A DNA stretch of 64,000 nt from Pseudomonas thivervalensis (GCF_001269655.1 NZ_LHVE01000019.1:1-64000), one strand, 5' to 3'; positions 16,485 through 27,056 are shown, numbered from the stretch's first letter. Numbers and translations: made by a program. Notes: generated by a model not told the origin, from the sequence alone.

Positions 16485-16496
16485 CTCACGCGTGAG
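16485..16496. promoter_or_regulatory. Palindromic operator, upstream copy
   Basis: Second perfect CTCACGCGTGAG. Center-to-center distance to the first copy is 46 bp, a little over four helical turns, which would place bound dimers on nearly the same face. A further half-site CTCACA lies between them at 16475-16480. Confidence 0.7.
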
Positions 16497-16532
16497 ATTT
16501 TTTGTCACAAATGCTCCCACAGAAAACACGCC

Positions 16533-16660
16533 GTAGGAGCTGTCGAGTGCAACGAGGCTGCGATCTTTCTCCAGACACTTGAGTCTCAAGCGAAAGATCA
16601 AAAGATCGCAGCCTGCGGCAGCTCCTACACAAGCCCAGCGGGAGCAAGCTCCCTCTCCAC
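16533..16660. repeat. Family-2 REP with family-3 half
   Basis: GTAGGAGCTGTCGAGTGCAA to inverted GGCAGCTCCTAC, then a family-3 arm ending CTCCCTCTCCAC. It lies ten bases beyond the stop of the downstream yfaP gene and separates the yfa-type operon from the yjf promoter region. Confidence 0.85.
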
Positions 16661-16669
16661 AAGGGTTGC

Positions 16670-17503
16670 TTACGGATAGCTAAAGCTTTTGACCAACGTC
16701 AGCTCGCCCACCGCCCGCATCGGCACGACGAAGGTTTCCATCTTCTCGTTCGGTGTGCCTTCTTCGGTGATCACGGTGACTTGTGCGGTGGTCAGGGCTT
16801 GTTGCGCTTGTTCTCCACCGCCCTCACCTTCCTCGCCGTCGTCCTGATAGCGATAACCGCCGCCGTAGTAGTTCACATACACCAGGTATTGGCCTTTGAT
16901 CGGCGCGGGCATGGCGAAGATTTCCGGGCCGTAGCCGGTGGTGACGTCGACGTCGAGGGCGGCGCCGTTGGCGGCGGCGCGGTCGCCGTACCAGATGTGG
17001 GCACCGTCAGGGGTGACCAGGTGCAGGTCCAGGTCGGTGCCGTCGCTGTCCCAGGTCAGCAATACACGCAGCTTGGCCGGTGTGGCGCCGCCGCTGGTGT
17101 TGAGGAATTGCGTGCGGTGGCGCTGCTGGCCATCGGCGCTGCGCACTTCAACGCTGTTGCTGCCGTTGGGGAACGAGAACGGCCGGTCGAATCGGCCTTC
17201 TTCATCCAGTTTCAGCGGCAGGCTCACACCGTTGACGATCAACTGACCCGGCGCGTTGCTGTCCTTGGACGCGCCCTTGATCTGGCCGGTGATGCGCGCG
17301 GTGTTGGCCTGGCCCGGGGGCGTGTTGACCGACGAGGCCGGGTAGTTGACGGTCTGGCTGAAGCTTTCGCCTTCACCGCCCGGCGCACCGCTGCGCCAGC
17401 CGCCAATAGGGGTGTCGAGCTTGATGGAGTCGGCGGCGGTGGCCAGAGGCAACGCGGTCAGGGCGCAGAGCAACAGCAAGACCTGTGGATAACGGAGTGT
17501 CAT
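16670..17503 (-). CDS. yfaP: YfaP-like DUF2135 periplasmic protein (distal copy)
   Basis: A 277-residue secreted protein: signal peptide ending near ALPLATAADS, then an Ig-like region (NGSNSVEVRSADGQQ) and a DUF2135 domain with the family hallmark LLTWDSDGTDLDLHLVTPDG near residues 150-169 and YLVYVNYYGGGY. An acidic Gly/Glu insert (DDGEEGEGGGEQ) follows. Acidic clusters may bind Ca2+ but this is untested. Starts three bases after the yfaQ stop and is the last gene of the operon. Paralogous to the gene at 26082-26870 at the operon's start. Confidence 0.85.
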   Translation of the reverse strand: MTLRYPQVLLLLCALTALPLATAADSIKLDTPIGGWRSGAPGGEGESFSQTVNYPASSVNTPPGQANTARITGQIKGASKDSNAPGQLIVNGVSLPLKLDEEGRFDRPFSFPNGSNSVEVRSADGQQRHRTQFLNTSGGATPAKLRVLLTWDSDGTDLDLHLVTPDGAHIWYGDRAAANGAALDVDVTTGYGPEIFAMPAPIKGQYLVYVNYYGGGYRYQDDGEEGEGGGEQAQQALTTAQVTVITEEGTPNEKMETFVVPMRAVGELTLVKSFSYP

Positions 17504-17506
17504 GGT

Positions 17507-19126
17507 CTATTCCAGCAAGAGGTGACGGGCAAGCCCTTCGATATAGGTTTCGTCCTGGCCGTTGGGGTGAGCTTCGAAGGCCAGGTGCAAATATTCATGC
17601 GTCAGGTCGAGACGATCCTGCAGCGACAGCACGCCGCGCACATAGATGCGCTGGCGTTCACGGTCGACATAAGGCCGGCCGAAAGCGACGCGGCAGACGG
17701 CGAAAGCGCTGATTTCGTTGTAGCCCACTTCACGTTCCAGCCGCTCACGCCAGCCCCGGCGCTGCTTCAGCAGCCAGTCCTGGGCGGCGGGCAGCGCTTC
17801 GCAGGACGCCACCGGGTTGTCCCAACGGCTGAGGCTGGCGCGCGGGTAGGCGTGCAGCAGGATGGCGTCGTAGCGTTGGCCGGCGTTGGCTTGCTCCACG
17901 GCTTGCGCCCAGGACAATTTGTCCGGACCTGGCTGGTCGGAGTGGTAGGTGACATCCGTGCCGGCCAGGACCAGGTCGCTGGTCCAGGCGGCAATGGCGC
18001 GAGTTTCAGGCGCCGCCGGACGGGGCGCGACGCGCTGGCGGTGACTGCTGTCGTCGATGCTCAGGCAATCGCCGTTGCGCTGGGCGTTTTGCAGCAGGTA
18101 GGTGCGGATCGCCACCGCCAGGGCCTTGGCCGCTTCAGCGGGCTCGGCCTTGGCTTCGCGTTGCAGGACCCGGGCGACGTACTCCTCGCGGTCCAGGCGC
18201 GCCACCAACTTGCCGGGCATCAGGAACAATTCGCCGTCGCTGTGGATATCCAGTTGGTTGCCATTGGTGAATTCGACGCGGTAGTCACCGCGCAGTTGAC
18301 CCGGCGTGGCCGGGCGCTCGCCGGCCATCACCCGTTGCAAGGGATAGCGGGCAAACAGGCCGACTTCCACGCAACGCCCGGTTTCCGCCGGCCAGCGCGA
18401 CGGCAATGCCGCCGCCAGACCTTCGCCGTAGACCTTGAGGACCTGCTGGCTGGTGCCGCGACCACCGGCCCACACCGGCGTGCCATCGGCCAGCCACCCG
18501 GCAAAACCGCCCTGTCGCGAGGAAGGCCCCTGGTCACCCAGCCAGCTCCAGGTCTTGACCCGCAAGCGACTGCCTAATTCGCCAACCAGTCGCCCGTCCG
18601 CCGCATTAAGCACCACATCCAACAGCACTCGTCGGGCCTGGTCCTGGGCCGGCAGCATGGCCAGGGCCTTGAGCAGTTCCGCGACCGGCACCTGCGTCTG
18701 GGGTTGCAAGGTCGGCAGGTCCAACAACCAGGCCGGCGCCTGGCGGGCCTGCCAGTAATCGCGCCAGTTCGAGGCCGACAGCCCGAGCCGCTGCGGCTCG
18801 AAATACAAGCCACAGGATTTCACCAGCGCCTGGTCACGACCGATGCTCTGCCCGGCAGTGCAGCAATAGACTTCTTCCTTCGACTCGCCGCGGCACTCAT
18901 AGACCGGCTCGCGAGCGTCGGTGTCCACCAGCCAGGCGTAGACAAACAGCTTCCACAGGCTGCCCAACGGTGCCTGCAACGTGTCGGGCAACGGCTGGCG
19001 ATCCAGCACCTGGGTTTGATTGACGCGCAGCAACTGACCGTCGAAGGCCAGGCGCAACGGCTCGTCCTGCGCTATCGCCAGCGCAGGAATCAAGCACAAC
19101 AACCACCAGCTCCAAGGCCTGCGCAT
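17507..19126 (-). CDS. yfaQ: YfaQ-like DUF2300 protein with PBP-like, SpoIID-like and HExxH regions
   Basis: A 539-residue exported protein (signal peptide ending near ALAIAQ). Three regions recall cell-wall enzymes. First, a penicillin-binding-protein pattern: S56-LW-K59 (SxxK) in PLGSLWKLFVYAWL, S104-C-G in VKSCGLYF in the place of SxN, and K191-T-W then GGFAGWLADGTPVWAGG in the place of KTG. Second, residues about 311-349 (YVARVLQREAKAEPAEAAKA, AVAIRTYLL) resemble SpoIID/LytB lytic-transglycosylase signatures, with Glu324 at the catalytic position. Third, a zincin-like H510-EYLH and later YIEGLARH. It starts one base after the macroglobulin stop. ATG 19126 was chosen for its signal peptide. 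The domain assignments are by eye. Confidence 0.8.
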   Translation of the reverse strand: MRRPWSWWLLCLIPALAIAQDEPLRLAFDGQLLRVNQTQVLDRQPLPDTLQAPLGSLWKLFVYAWLVDTDAREPVYECRGESKEEVYCCTAGQSIGRDQALVKSCGLYFEPQRLGLSASNWRDYWQARQAPAWLLDLPTLQPQTQVPVAELLKALAMLPAQDQARRVLLDVVLNAADGRLVGELGSRLRVKTWSWLGDQGPSSRQGGFAGWLADGTPVWAGGRGTSQQVLKVYGEGLAAALPSRWPAETGRCVEVGLFARYPLQRVMAGERPATPGQLRGDYRVEFTNGNQLDIHSDGELFLMPGKLVARLDREEYVARVLQREAKAEPAEAAKALAVAIRTYLLQNAQRNGDCLSIDDSSHRQRVAPRPAAPETRAIAAWTSDLVLAGTDVTYHSDQPGPDKLSWAQAVEQANAGQRYDAILLHAYPRASLSRWDNPVASCEALPAAQDWLLKQRRGWRERLEREVGYNEISAFAVCRVAFGRPYVDRERQRIYVRGVLSLQDRLDLTHEYLHLAFEAHPNGQDETYIEGLARHLLLE

Positions 19127-19127
19127 G

Positions 19128-22100
19128 TCAGTTGACCGTGATCTGACCGAGCGCCGGTTTCTGTTCGCGAGCCTGATTCTGTGGCGCGTAGACCTGGGTG
19201 AAGCGCACCGGCGGCAAGTTGAACTGGCCTTTTTGGGAGAAGCGCACCAGGTGCCGCAGGCGCAGCTCGCCACTGAGGGCGTCCAGCGGTACCGCGTAGG
19301 CCATCTGGCCGGGCTCGAAACGGGCCTTTTCCAGGGACGTTGGTTCGCTGTCGGCTTTGCCCAGCAACTGGATGCCCCACGTGGTGCGTTCCACATCGGC
19401 GCCCGGCGGCAGCGGCACTTCAAGCATGCCGTAGCGCAGTGGCGTCGGGGCCTTGCTGTTGATGATCACCTCATCCAGGTAGAGGCTGTCGCTGGACAAC
19501 GGTTTGTTGCCCACGGCTTCGAGCTTGAAGGTGAAGGCCTCGTCGCCCGGCACCAGGCGCGACAGGCGCCGGGTGATCGACACGGCCATCGGAGCCACCG
19601 GCGCTTGCTGGCTCTGGAAGCTCAGTGCCGCTTGCAGTGGACGCTCCTCGGCACCGGTCAGGGTCAGCATCGTTGGAAGCTGCGTGCCCTGCCACTGCCA
19701 GTAGGTCTCACCAGTCGCACCCTGCTTGGCCGCCCAACCTTCGCCCGGCGCCAGCGCCACGGCCGGCGCCGCCTGTTCGATGCTGCGCTGCAACCAGGTC
19801 AGGGCCAGGGCCCGTTCCAAGGTGGACTGTTGCGGCAGTACACGCTCCAGCAATGCAGTGGCGCGAGCCTGATCGAAGCTCTGCAACGACAACACCAGAG
19901 CCTCTACGAACGGTTGCGAGCTGAGCTCCAGTTGCTGCTGCGCCGCCTCGGCTTGACGGCTGAAGGCCGCCGGCAACGGCACTTTGGCCTGTTTCGCCAG
20001 GGACGCGGTCAGGACACGGGCGCTGGCCAGGCCAAGGGCCGAATCCGGCGCGTACATGACCAGGCTGTCCTCGCCGCTGTCCAGTACGCTCTCGGTGCTG
20101 TCTTCACTGGCTTTCGCCAGATCATCCATCAAGCCACTGAGCAAGGTGTTCACCGGCAATTGCATCTGCTTGGCGAACGACAGGATCAGCGCACGTTGCA
20201 GCAGCGGCGTATCACCGGCCTGCTTGGCATAGACCTCCAGCACCCGCTGCCAGTGTTCCGGCGGCAGGCTCAGGTCCAAGGCCTTGCTGGCGTGCCAGTC
20301 GGCGTAATAGGCATAGGCGGTAAGGAAGGCATCCGGCTCACCGTCCTGGCCCCACCAGGTGAAGCTCGCCGACGGTCCGGCCATCTGCACCAGGCGCAAG
20401 CGGCTGTTTTGCATGATCAACCGCAAGCGGTCGCGGATCTGCGGGTTCGACGCCAGGGTCGGATAGGCAATGCTCAACGGCAACAGACGACTGGCGGTCT
20501 GCTCGACGCCACCGTAGGGGTAACTCAGCAGGTCGTCCAGGGCCGACCGGAACAACGCTTGCGGGCTGTCATCCAGGCGCAGGCGAATATCGCTGGCGTC
20601 GGCCGGCAGGGTCAGCGGGGTGTCGCCGCTGGCTACGTCAAGGCGCTGGCTCTGGGTGACTTGCCAACCGTTGCCGCTGGCGTTCAAGTGCATGGCCAGG
20701 GCGTCCTGGGTTTCGCCGTTCAATTGCAACTGTACGGTCAAGTCGCCGTTGCTCAATTCCAGGGCCGGCAGCGCCACGTAGTTGATGCCGTTCTTCAGGT
20801 CCGCCACCACGCGCTGTTCGGTGCCGGCGTAACGGATCAGCAGCTCGGCCTTCAATGGTTTTTCCGATTGGCTGAAGGCGAACAGGCCCAGTTGCGGCTT
20901 GTCGCCCGTGCGGAAGCGGGTCGGGCCGCTCCACTTCAGGTACAACGGTTTTTCCGAGGCGATGAATTGTTTCTTCTGGCCCACTTGGCCGTCGTCGGCA
21001 ATGGCCTTGGCGGTGATGCGCCAGCGCGTCAGCGAGTCCGGCATCTTGAAGGTGAAGCGGACCTTGCCGTTGGCGTCGGTGACCAACTCTGGCTGCCAGG
21101 CAGCGGTGTCGACGTCTTCACGCCGCGGCCGCTCCAGCACCTTCACGCCACGCTCGCTACGGTTGGCCTTGCCCGGCGCGCCGGGGCTGCCTGGCAACGC
21201 CACGTCGTAGCTGATGAACGACAGGCTGGCGCTGGTGCGCACGTTGTTGCGACGCGGGTGATAGAAGAACTGGTCGATGGTCGGCGCCACTTCCGGTTGC
21301 AGCGCATAGACCATCTCATCGACCACGCTGACGGTCAGGTGCGCCGGAATCGCCTTGCCAGCGAACTGGGTGCTCAGGTCCACGGTCACCGTATCGCCAG
21401 GGCGGTAGGTGGCTTTGTCGGTGACGACGGCCACGTCGATCTGCGGCGTGATCACCTTGATGCCGGCGTTCTGGAAGCTGTACTGGCCGCCCTTGGTGTA
21501 CAGCACCGAGAAGGTCAGGTTGGGCGCAAAGTTATCCTTCACGGCAATGCGCGCGCGGTACTGGGTGTCGCTGAGCTTTTCCATCTTCAGCCAGTCGCCA
21601 CCCTTGGACAGCAGCGCCGTGGCCTCGACCTTGTCCCGCTCAAGCGACAGCAGCGCATCGCTGACCGGTTCGGGGAAGGTGATCAGCGCCAGCGCTTCGT
21701 CACCGGTCTTGTATTCAGGCTTGTCGAAGACGATCTCGACCGTGCCCGGCACAGCCTTGATGCCTTCACCGGTCACCGCATGGGCGGCGGCGCCAATGAC
21801 CCGGCCGTGGTCGTCCTTGAGCGTCAGGTTGTAGGTGCCGGGGCGGTCGAAGGTCAGGCTGAAGCCCTTGTCCTTGGCCGCCAGCTTGCCTTCGCCGGTG
21901 CTCTGGTCTTCCAGGCGCACCCAGGCATAGCTGCCTGGCGTCACGGCTTTGGCTTGTTCGTTGCCGCCTTCGTTGGCGTAGCTGAACGACACTTTCTGGC
22001 CGGCGGCGCTGAACCGCTGGGGGGCGCTCAGGCGGAAATTCGCCGCGCCACGGTCGATGAGGATTTCCTTGGTGGTCTTGACCCGATACGCCGCGCCATC

Positions 22101-23696
22101 GCTGGCGAACACGGTGAGCGTATAGCGACTCGGCTTGTCGGCGGCCGGCAGGTCGAGTGTCGCGTTGCCCTTGGCATCGGTGGTCACTTCGCTGCTGGTC
22201 AGCTCCACCGGGAATTGCCCCAGGTATTGCAGCTCGTTATCGACCATCGACAATTGCTGGGCGCGCAGGCTCAGGCTGACCTTGGCATTCACCACCGGCT
22301 TGCCGTCGGGGTAGAGCAGCACGAGATTGCCCTTGACCGGCTCGCCGGTGCGGTAATCCTGCTTGGCCAGGTTCAGGGCGATCTCGAAATGCGGCTTGAT
22401 GTATTCGGCTACGCGAAAGGCGCTGCTGTAGAGCTGGTCCTTGTAGCTGAAGCGCAGTTCATAACCACCGGCCACGGCGTTTTCCGGCAGTTGGAAACGA
22501 CCTTGTGTACCGGCCTTGGAATCGAGCTTCAGGGCCAGGGTTTGCAGCGCGGTGCCGGTGGCGTCGAGCACGCTGACATTGACGTCGGCGGCGGTCGGCT
22601 GCACCGAGTCACGGGCGTTCTTGAACTCGCGACCGACGATTTTCAGCGACACCCAATCCCCCGGCCGGTACAGCGGCCGGTCGGTGAAGGCATAGAGCTT
22701 GGTGTCGTAGATTTCGCTGTCGTAATAGAAGTTTTCCGAGACGAATACGCCGCCCTCCTCGTCTTCACCGATGACGAACGAACGCTCCGGGCTGACGTGC
22801 TTGAGGCGCAGCAAGCCATCTTCATCGGTGGCACCGCTGCTCATCACGCCCAGGCCGTCAGTCCACAGTACATTGACCTTGGGCACCGAGCGCCCTTCAT
22901 GCTTGCGTGCGGCCCAGACCAGCAATTCGTCGCCGGCAATCTTGCTCACGGCCACGGTGTTGGAGACGAAGACCATGGTCGTCGCGCGATATTTGCCAAT
23001 CAGCGCTTCCACCAGATACAGGCCTGGCTTCAACTGGCCCAGCGGCACATAGACGTTGCCCGGGGCGACGCTGACAAACTCACTGGACGAACCGGCCAGA
23101 TTGACCCCGGCCGGCGGCTGGATCGGTTTGGCCTGCCACAGTGGATAACGGAACTGGCTGACCACTGGCAAACCCGGGATCAAGGCGAATTGGGCCGGTG
23201 CCTCGTACGGCGTCGGCGCGACCAGGGCGTCGCCGATCCTCAGTTCCGGCACTTCCTCGGTGACTTGCTGGCGCGATTCGTAGGAGAACGCCCGCTGCAT
23301 CACTCGACGCGACTTGCGGTACCAGTTGTCCCACAGGTACGCGAGGGTATTGGACAGGCCTTCGCCCTTGAACTGGCCGTCACTGACCACGCGGTGCAGG
23401 TTCTTCTGGCGCTTGAGGAAGTCCAGCGGCTTGTCGATGCGATAAACACGGATATCGGCACCACCGTAGGGTTCCATGCGGTACCGACGGTAGTCGCGGC
23501 CCGGCGCTTCGAGGCGGACCATGGCCTGCTCGTCGCTGGCGAAGCTGCTGTCGGCCAGCAGGAAGAAGCTTTCACCGGACACCGGCGTGTAGCCGCTGGG
23601 CTCCACCGTGTCTTCGGCATTCACGACAGGTGCCAGCAACAGGGCAAACAGCAGGGGCAATTTTGAACACAAGCGCAGCATGCGGGCACCGGTCAT
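19128..23696 (-). CDS. yfaS: YfaS-like bacterial alpha-2-macroglobulin
   Basis: A 1522-residue exported alpha-2-macroglobulin. Signal peptide at the N-terminus ([17 protein letters not shown]), then repeated MG (macroglobulin) beta domains (e.g. [49 protein letters not shown]), the bait/MG7 part, and a thioester-type domain near residue 1060. There the CxEQ thioester motif reads Y-P-Y-G-G1063-V-E-Q: the cysteine is replaced by Gly, so no thioester forms. Bacterial macroglobulins trap proteases in the periplasm; the thioester-free type is known for E. coli YfaS. ATG 23696 overlaps the yfaT stop (ATGA); Met at 23681 is an alternative without a basic N-region. No lipobox seen. Confidence 0.9.
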   Translation of the reverse strand: MTGARMLRLCSKLPLLFALLLAPVVNAEDTVEPSGYTPVSGESFFLLADSSFASDEQAMVRLEAPGRDYRRYRMEPYGGADIRVYRIDKPLDFLKRQKNLHRVVSDGQFKGEGLSNTLAYLWDNWYRKSRRVMQRAFSYESRQQVTEEVPELRIGDALVAPTPYEAPAQFALIPGLPVVSQFRYPLWQAKPIQPPAGVNLAGSSSEFVSVAPGNVYVPLGQLKPGLYLVEALIGKYRATTMVFVSNTVAVSKIAGDELLVWAARKHEGRSVPKVNVLWTDGLGVMSSGATDEDGLLRLKHVSPERSFVIGEDEEGGVFVSENFYYDSEIYDTKLYAFTDRPLYRPGDWVSLKIVGREFKNARDSVQPTAADVNVSVLDATGTALQTLALKLDSKAGTQGRFQLPENAVAGGYELRFSYKDQLYSSAFRVAEYIKPHFEIALNLAKQDYRTGEPVKGNLVLLYPDGKPVVNAKVSLSLRAQQLSMVDNELQYLGQFPVELTSSEVTTDAKGNATLDLPAADKPSRYTLTVFASDGAAYRVKTTKEILIDRGAANFRLSAPQRFSAAGQKVSFSYANEGGNEQAKAVTPGSYAWVRLEDQSTGEGKLAAKDKGFSLTFDRPGTYNLTLKDDHGRVIGAAAHAVTGEGIKAVPGTVEIVFDKPEYKTGDEALALITFPEPVSDALLSLERDKVEATALLSKGGDWLKMEKLSDTQYRARIAVKDNFAPNLTFSVLYTKGGQYSFQNAGIKVITPQIDVAVVTDKATYRPGDTVTVDLSTQFAGKAIPAHLTVSVVDEMVYALQPEVAPTIDQFFYHPRRNNVRTSASLSFISYDVALPGSPGAPGKANRSERGVKVLERPRREDVDTAAWQPELVTDANGKVRFTFKMPDSLTRWRITAKAIADDGQVGQKKQFIASEKPLYLKWSGPTRFRTGDKPQLGLFAFSQSEKPLKAELLIRYAGTEQRVVADLKNGINYVALPALELSNGDLTVQLQLNGETQDALAMHLNASGNGWQVTQSQRLDVASGDTPLTLPADASDIRLRLDDSPQALFRSALDDLLSYPYGGVEQTASRLLPLSIAYPTLASNPQIRDRLRLIMQNSRLRLVQMAGPSASFTWWGQDGEPDAFLTAYAYYADWHASKALDLSLPPEHWQRVLEVYAKQAGDTPLLQRALILSFAKQMQLPVNTLLSGLMDDLAKASEDSTESVLDSGEDSLVMYAPDSALGLASARVLTASLAKQAKVPLPAAFSRQAEAAQQQLELSSQPFVEALVLSLQSFDQARATALLERVLPQQSTLERALALTWLQRSIEQAAPAVALAPGEGWAAKQGATGETYWQWQGTQLPTMLTLTGAEERPLQAALSFQSQQAPVAPMAVSITRRLSRLVPGDEAFTFKLEAVGNKPLSSDSLYLDEVIINSKAPTPLRYGMLEVPLPPGADVERTTWGIQLLGKADSEPTSLEKARFEPGQMAYAVPLDALSGELRLRHLVRFSQKGQFNLPPVRFTQVYAPQNQAREQKPALGQITVN

Positions 23697-24352
23697 TGGG
23701 AGAGAAAGTTGAGTCGATAGACGCCGATGAAGTTGGGGTTGGCTGCGTCGGGTATCCATCGGGTGTCCTTCCAGTTCATGAGTTGTTGCAGGCTTGCGGA
23801 GCGCATGCCGTTGTCGGTAGGGGTTGTGGTGCCGGTGTGATAGGCGATGTAGCGGCCCATCCAGATCATCAGGTGCTGGTCATCGCCCTGATCGAAGAAC
23901 ATCAGGTCGCCAGGACGGGCCTGGGCGACATCGCGGCCCACCAGGCGACTGTTGAACTGGATCAGCTTGATCGCGTTGACGTAGGGCCCGACCTTGCCGC
24001 CGCCCTGCTGCCATTGCTGGGCGAGGCGCCGTTGCGCATCGCTGAGGGGCAGTTCCGGCGGCAGGTAGCGATTGGACAGGCCATTGCTGCGCAGCCATTT
24101 TTCATCGTGGACCTTGAGCGCCTCGTTGGCGGCGAAACGCACCAGCCCGGCGCAGTCCTGCTGGTACCAGCGCGGGCTCGGGCCTTTGGTCAACTGCTCC
24201 TGGGCGATGCGCACGAACCAGGCGCGAAAGACCTGGGATTGCTGCACATCCAGCGCCGGCGCCTCGATGGCATGCGCAGGTCCGCCGAGCAGCAGCGCCA
24301 GCAGCAGCGTCAACGCCGGGTTGCGGATCCGTGCGGTCACAGCGCTTTCCAT
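23693..24352 (-). CDS. yfaT: YfaT-like DUF1175 protein, NlpC/P60-like
   Basis: A 219-residue exported protein of DUF1175. Signal peptide [19 protein letters not shown]. The core resembles an NlpC/P60 cysteine peptidase: [17 protein letters not shown] with the putative nucleophile Cys, [11 protein letters not shown], and [10 protein letters not shown] with the partner His. A role in peptidoglycan or bound-peptide cleavage is inferred. ATG 24352 overlaps the upstream gene's end by 16 bases; further in-frame ATGs lie upstream inside that gene. Overlaps yfaS by four bases. Confidence 0.85.
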   Translation of the reverse strand: MESAVTARIRNPALTLLLALLLGGPAHAIEAPALDVQQSQVFRAWFVRIAQEQLTKGPSPRWYQQDCAGLVRFAANEALKVHDEKWLRSNGLSNRYLPPELPLSDAQRRLAQQWQQGGGKVGPYVNAIKLIQFNSRLVGRDVAQARPGDLMFFDQGDDQHLMIWMGRYIAYHTGTTTPTDNGMRSASLQQLMNWKDTRWIPDAANPNFIGVYRLNFLSQ

Positions 24353-26052
24353 TCCAGCGGCAGCCATTGCCAATGGCCATCCGGCTCGCTGCCTTCCGGC
24401 AAGGTCAGGGCATATTTGCCGTAGCCACCGAGGGTGCGCAGTTTCGGAATCAGGTAGGTTTGCGCGGCGTTGTAGAACACCGGTTCCATGTCCTGAGGCA
24501 AGCTGTCGAGGGTTTCACGCTGCATCAGTTGCGCCATGGAATCGGGGCCGAAGTAGACCGGCATCAGCAGGTCCTTGGGTACCACGTCGGCCATGGGCGG
24601 GAAGCGTTTGTCGAGGGTGCCGAGGGCCTTGTCCACCAACTTGTCATCGAGGGAAAACAGCAAGGTCGAACCATGGCGCGCCAGGCTGACCCGTAGGAAC
24701 GCCTTGCCGGTGATCGCTTCGGGCTGCTCGGCTTCCTTGGCCGGGTAAGGCCCGAAGTTGGAGCTGACCTGACGCAGCCACTGGTGCGTCGAACCTTGTT
24801 GCTTCTCGACCACCGGAAAGGCATGTTCGGCGACGTTGTTTTCATAGGCGCCCACCATCGAACCGAACAGGTTGCCCAGGTCGGCGTCGAGCTTGCCATC
24901 GTCTTCATTCAGGCTCGCCACCAACAGCGGCGTATACAGGCGCGAATCGGCGTACCAGCACAGGCCGGCGGCACCGGCCACATGGTCGACCATAGCCTGG
25001 GCGGCTTTTTCGTCGGCGCCGAGTTTTACCAGCAACGGTTTCTGTTGCTCGGCGGCCAGCGGCAAGGCCACGCAGGCACTGGCGCCCATGGGCATGGCTT
25101 GCCAGATCGGCTTGAAGTCAAAGTCCGGCTGGTTTTCCAGCTCGTCCATCGCCAGGAAGCTGTGCCAGCCCTTGTCGTCCATGTCGAAACGCAAGCCGGC
25201 GAAGTTCGGAATGAACCGCTGGTAGCCCATGGCGAGCACGCTGGCGTTGACCGAGATGCGTTGCTTGACCTCAGGCGCCTTGGGCGGCAGGCCGAAAGCT
25301 TCGGGGAACAGTTTGTCGCCGTTGAGCAAGGCGGCCAGGGCGGTCGTCGAAACGCTGCCCGGCTCAACCGCCGACCCGCTGGCCGGGTCGTACAGTTTGG
25401 TCGGGTTGGACAGCACGACCAGTTTGTCGCCATGGGAGGCAAAGGCCAGGGATTTGCTGGCGTTGTAGCTGAGCTGGTAGAGCGCGACGTCGTCACCGCC
25501 GACCTTCAGGTCGCTGAGCTTGCTCAGTTGCGTATCATCCAGTGCGACTTTCGCCAACGGTTCCAGGACCTTGGCCAGGCCGCCGCGATCCATCACCAAC
25601 AGAAAATCCTTGAGCCGACCGTCCGCCCCGCGCCACAGCGCGACATCGGCCGGCTGGTCGAAGAGTTCTTCGATCAGGCTGTCCTGCAGCTTGAGGTCAT
25701 GCTCGTAGACGATCCGGCGCAGGCTGCCGATCAACCCGAGGCGGTCGGCATGAGCCTCGTAATAGAAGACGAAGTCCTCGGTGAGCGTGGCCTTGAGGAA
25801 CGGCACCGCCAACAGGTCCTTGGGCAACTGGCTCAGGGAATGGGCCTCGAGCAAGCCGTCGGGACGGCTCACGCCAAGCTTTTCCAACGCCAACTCCATG
25901 GGCGGCGCCTTGGGCTTGTTGATGAACCAGCCCAGCCCGGCGGCCACACCGGCGACCAGGCACAGCCCGATCAGTATCGCCGGCCAGCGGCGCACAGGTT
26001 TGGCGACAGGTGTCGGCGTGGTCGGGGAAGCAGTGTTGTCGCTCATATTCAC
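24337..26052 (-). CDS. yfaA: YfaA-like DUF2138 protein
   Basis: A 571-residue DUF2138 protein anchored by one N-terminal membrane helix ([20 protein letters not shown], about residues 24-43) after a Pro/Thr-rich cytosolic tail, leaving about 525 residues in the periplasm. The rest is a mixed alpha/beta region with no catalytic motif that I recognise. Start is ATG 26052 or the second ATG two codons later. It lies 29 bases after the first yfaP-type gene and overlaps yfaT, so it belongs to the macroglobulin operon. Function unknown. Confidence 0.85.
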   Translation of the reverse strand: MNMSDNTASPTTPTPVAKPVRRWPAILIGLCLVAGVAAGLGWFINKPKAPPMELALEKLGVSRPDGLLEAHSLSQLPKDLLAVPFLKATLTEDFVFYYEAHADRLGLIGSLRRIVYEHDLKLQDSLIEELFDQPADVALWRGADGRLKDFLLVMDRGGLAKVLEPLAKVALDDTQLSKLSDLKVGGDDVALYQLSYNASKSLAFASHGDKLVVLSNPTKLYDPASGSAVEPGSVSTTALAALLNGDKLFPEAFGLPPKAPEVKQRISVNASVLAMGYQRFIPNFAGLRFDMDDKGWHSFLAMDELENQPDFDFKPIWQAMPMGASACVALPLAAEQQKPLLVKLGADEKAAQAMVDHVAGAAGLCWYADSRLYTPLLVASLNEDDGKLDADLGNLFGSMVGAYENNVAEHAFPVVEKQQGSTHQWLRQVSSNFGPYPAKEAEQPEAITGKAFLRVSLARHGSTLLFSLDDKLVDKALGTLDKRFPPMADVVPKDLLMPVYFGPDSMAQLMQRETLDSLPQDMEPVFYNAAQTYLIPKLRTLGGYGKYALTLPEGSEPDGHWQWLPLEWKAL

Positions 26053-26081
26053 AAGGGCCTGTTCATCCGTGGAGCGGATAC

Positions 26082-26870
26082 TTAGTAGTTGAAAGTCTTG
26101 ACCAGCAACAGATCGCCAATGGCGCGCAGCGGCACGACAAAGGTCTCGCGTTTTTCATCGACGGTGTTTTCGTTGAGCACCAGGTTGATCTGCGAGGTGA
26201 TCACCTCGTTCTGGTTGCTGGCCTCATCGAAGTTGTAGCCGCCGCTGCCGTAGTTGCCCCAATAGTTCACGTAGACCAGGTAGGTGCCGTGCATCGGCGC
26301 AGTCATGGTGAACATTTCAGGGCCGGGGCCGTCGACGCCATCCGGGTCGAGGCCGCCACCGTTGCTCAGCGCCGGCTGGCCGAAGTACGCATGTTGGCCG
26401 TCGGGTGTGACGATATGCAGGTCGAGTTCGGCCTTGGGGTCGTCCCAGCCCAGCACCACGCGGATCTGCGCCGGGGTCCGCAGGTTGTTGGCTTCATAGA
26501 ATTGCACGCGCTTGAGGGACTGGCCTTCGGAGCTGCGCACCTCGACGCTGTTGGAACCGGCGCCAAACGCATACGGCCGGGCGAAACGCCCCTCGTCGTC
26601 GGTGTAGAGATTCAGTGGATTGCCGTTGACCGCCAGGCTATGGGGTTGGCGAGCCGTGCCCATGTCTTTGATCCGGCCCTCGATCATCGTGCGGTTGCGC
26701 TGCACGCCCCGGTCGATCGGCGGTGTGGGGTAGGCGACTTGCGGGTTTTCCGTGCGATCGAGCAAGCCGCTGTAGCGCCAGCCCCCGACCGGCTCCGACA
26801 TTTCAGCCGAAGGCGCAGCCCACGCCAACGGCGCGCCGAGCAACACGATCAATAAAGAAAGAAAACGCAC
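26082..26870 (-). CDS. YfaP-like DUF2135 periplasmic protein (proximal copy)
   Basis: A 262-residue exported DUF2135 protein, first gene of the macroglobulin operon. Signal peptide FLSLLIVLLGAPLAWA, then GSNSVEVRSSEGQ and the DUF2135 hallmark VVLGWDDPKAELDLHIVTPD and TYLVYVNYWGNYGSGGYN. GTG 26870 is preferred because AGGAGG (26876-26881) lies five bases upstream; an in-frame ATG at 26897 would add nine residues that break the signal peptide and lie upstream of the ribosome site. Roughly alignable along its length with the product of 16670-17503, so the two are paralogues. Confidence 0.83.
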   Translation of the reverse strand: MRFLSLLIVLLGAPLAWAAPSAEMSEPVGGWRYSGLLDRTENPQVAYPTPPIDRGVQRNRTMIEGRIKDMGTARQPHSLAVNGNPLNLYTDDEGRFARPYAFGAGSNSVEVRSSEGQSLKRVQFYEANNLRTPAQIRVVLGWDDPKAELDLHIVTPDGQHAYFGQPALSNGGGLDPDGVDGPGPEMFTMTAPMHGTYLVYVNYWGNYGSGGYNFDEASNQNEVITSQINLVLNENTVDEKRETFVVPLRAIGDLLLVKTFNY

Positions 26871-27056
26871 GTATGCCTCCTGCCATGCACGACGCAACCC
26901 GGCACCCTTCCCGGGCGCTGCTTGTGATTATTCGGGTTTCGTCTGAAGGCCCCGTCGCAAGGGGGCCGTAGATGGCGCGAAGAGTAGCCATTTGACGGAT
27001 TTTTCACAATCGGGGAACACGCGATTCTGTGTGGGAAATCACGTACTGAGAGGGGC

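Noticed and set aside
19125-23666. 1513-codon open frame on the plus strand opposite yfaS
   Set aside because: Mirror frame created by GC-rich third codon positions; its translation is low-complexity Gly/Gln/Val/His and the minus strand carries a clear macroglobulin.
24784-26085. 433-codon plus-strand frame opposite the DUF2138 gene
   Set aside because: Shadow frame; minus-strand gene fits operon overlaps.
26948-26967. Hairpin GGCCCC-N8-GGGGCC as terminator or operator
   Set aside because: Six-base GC stem without T-run, and not repeated nearby; no evidence of a role.
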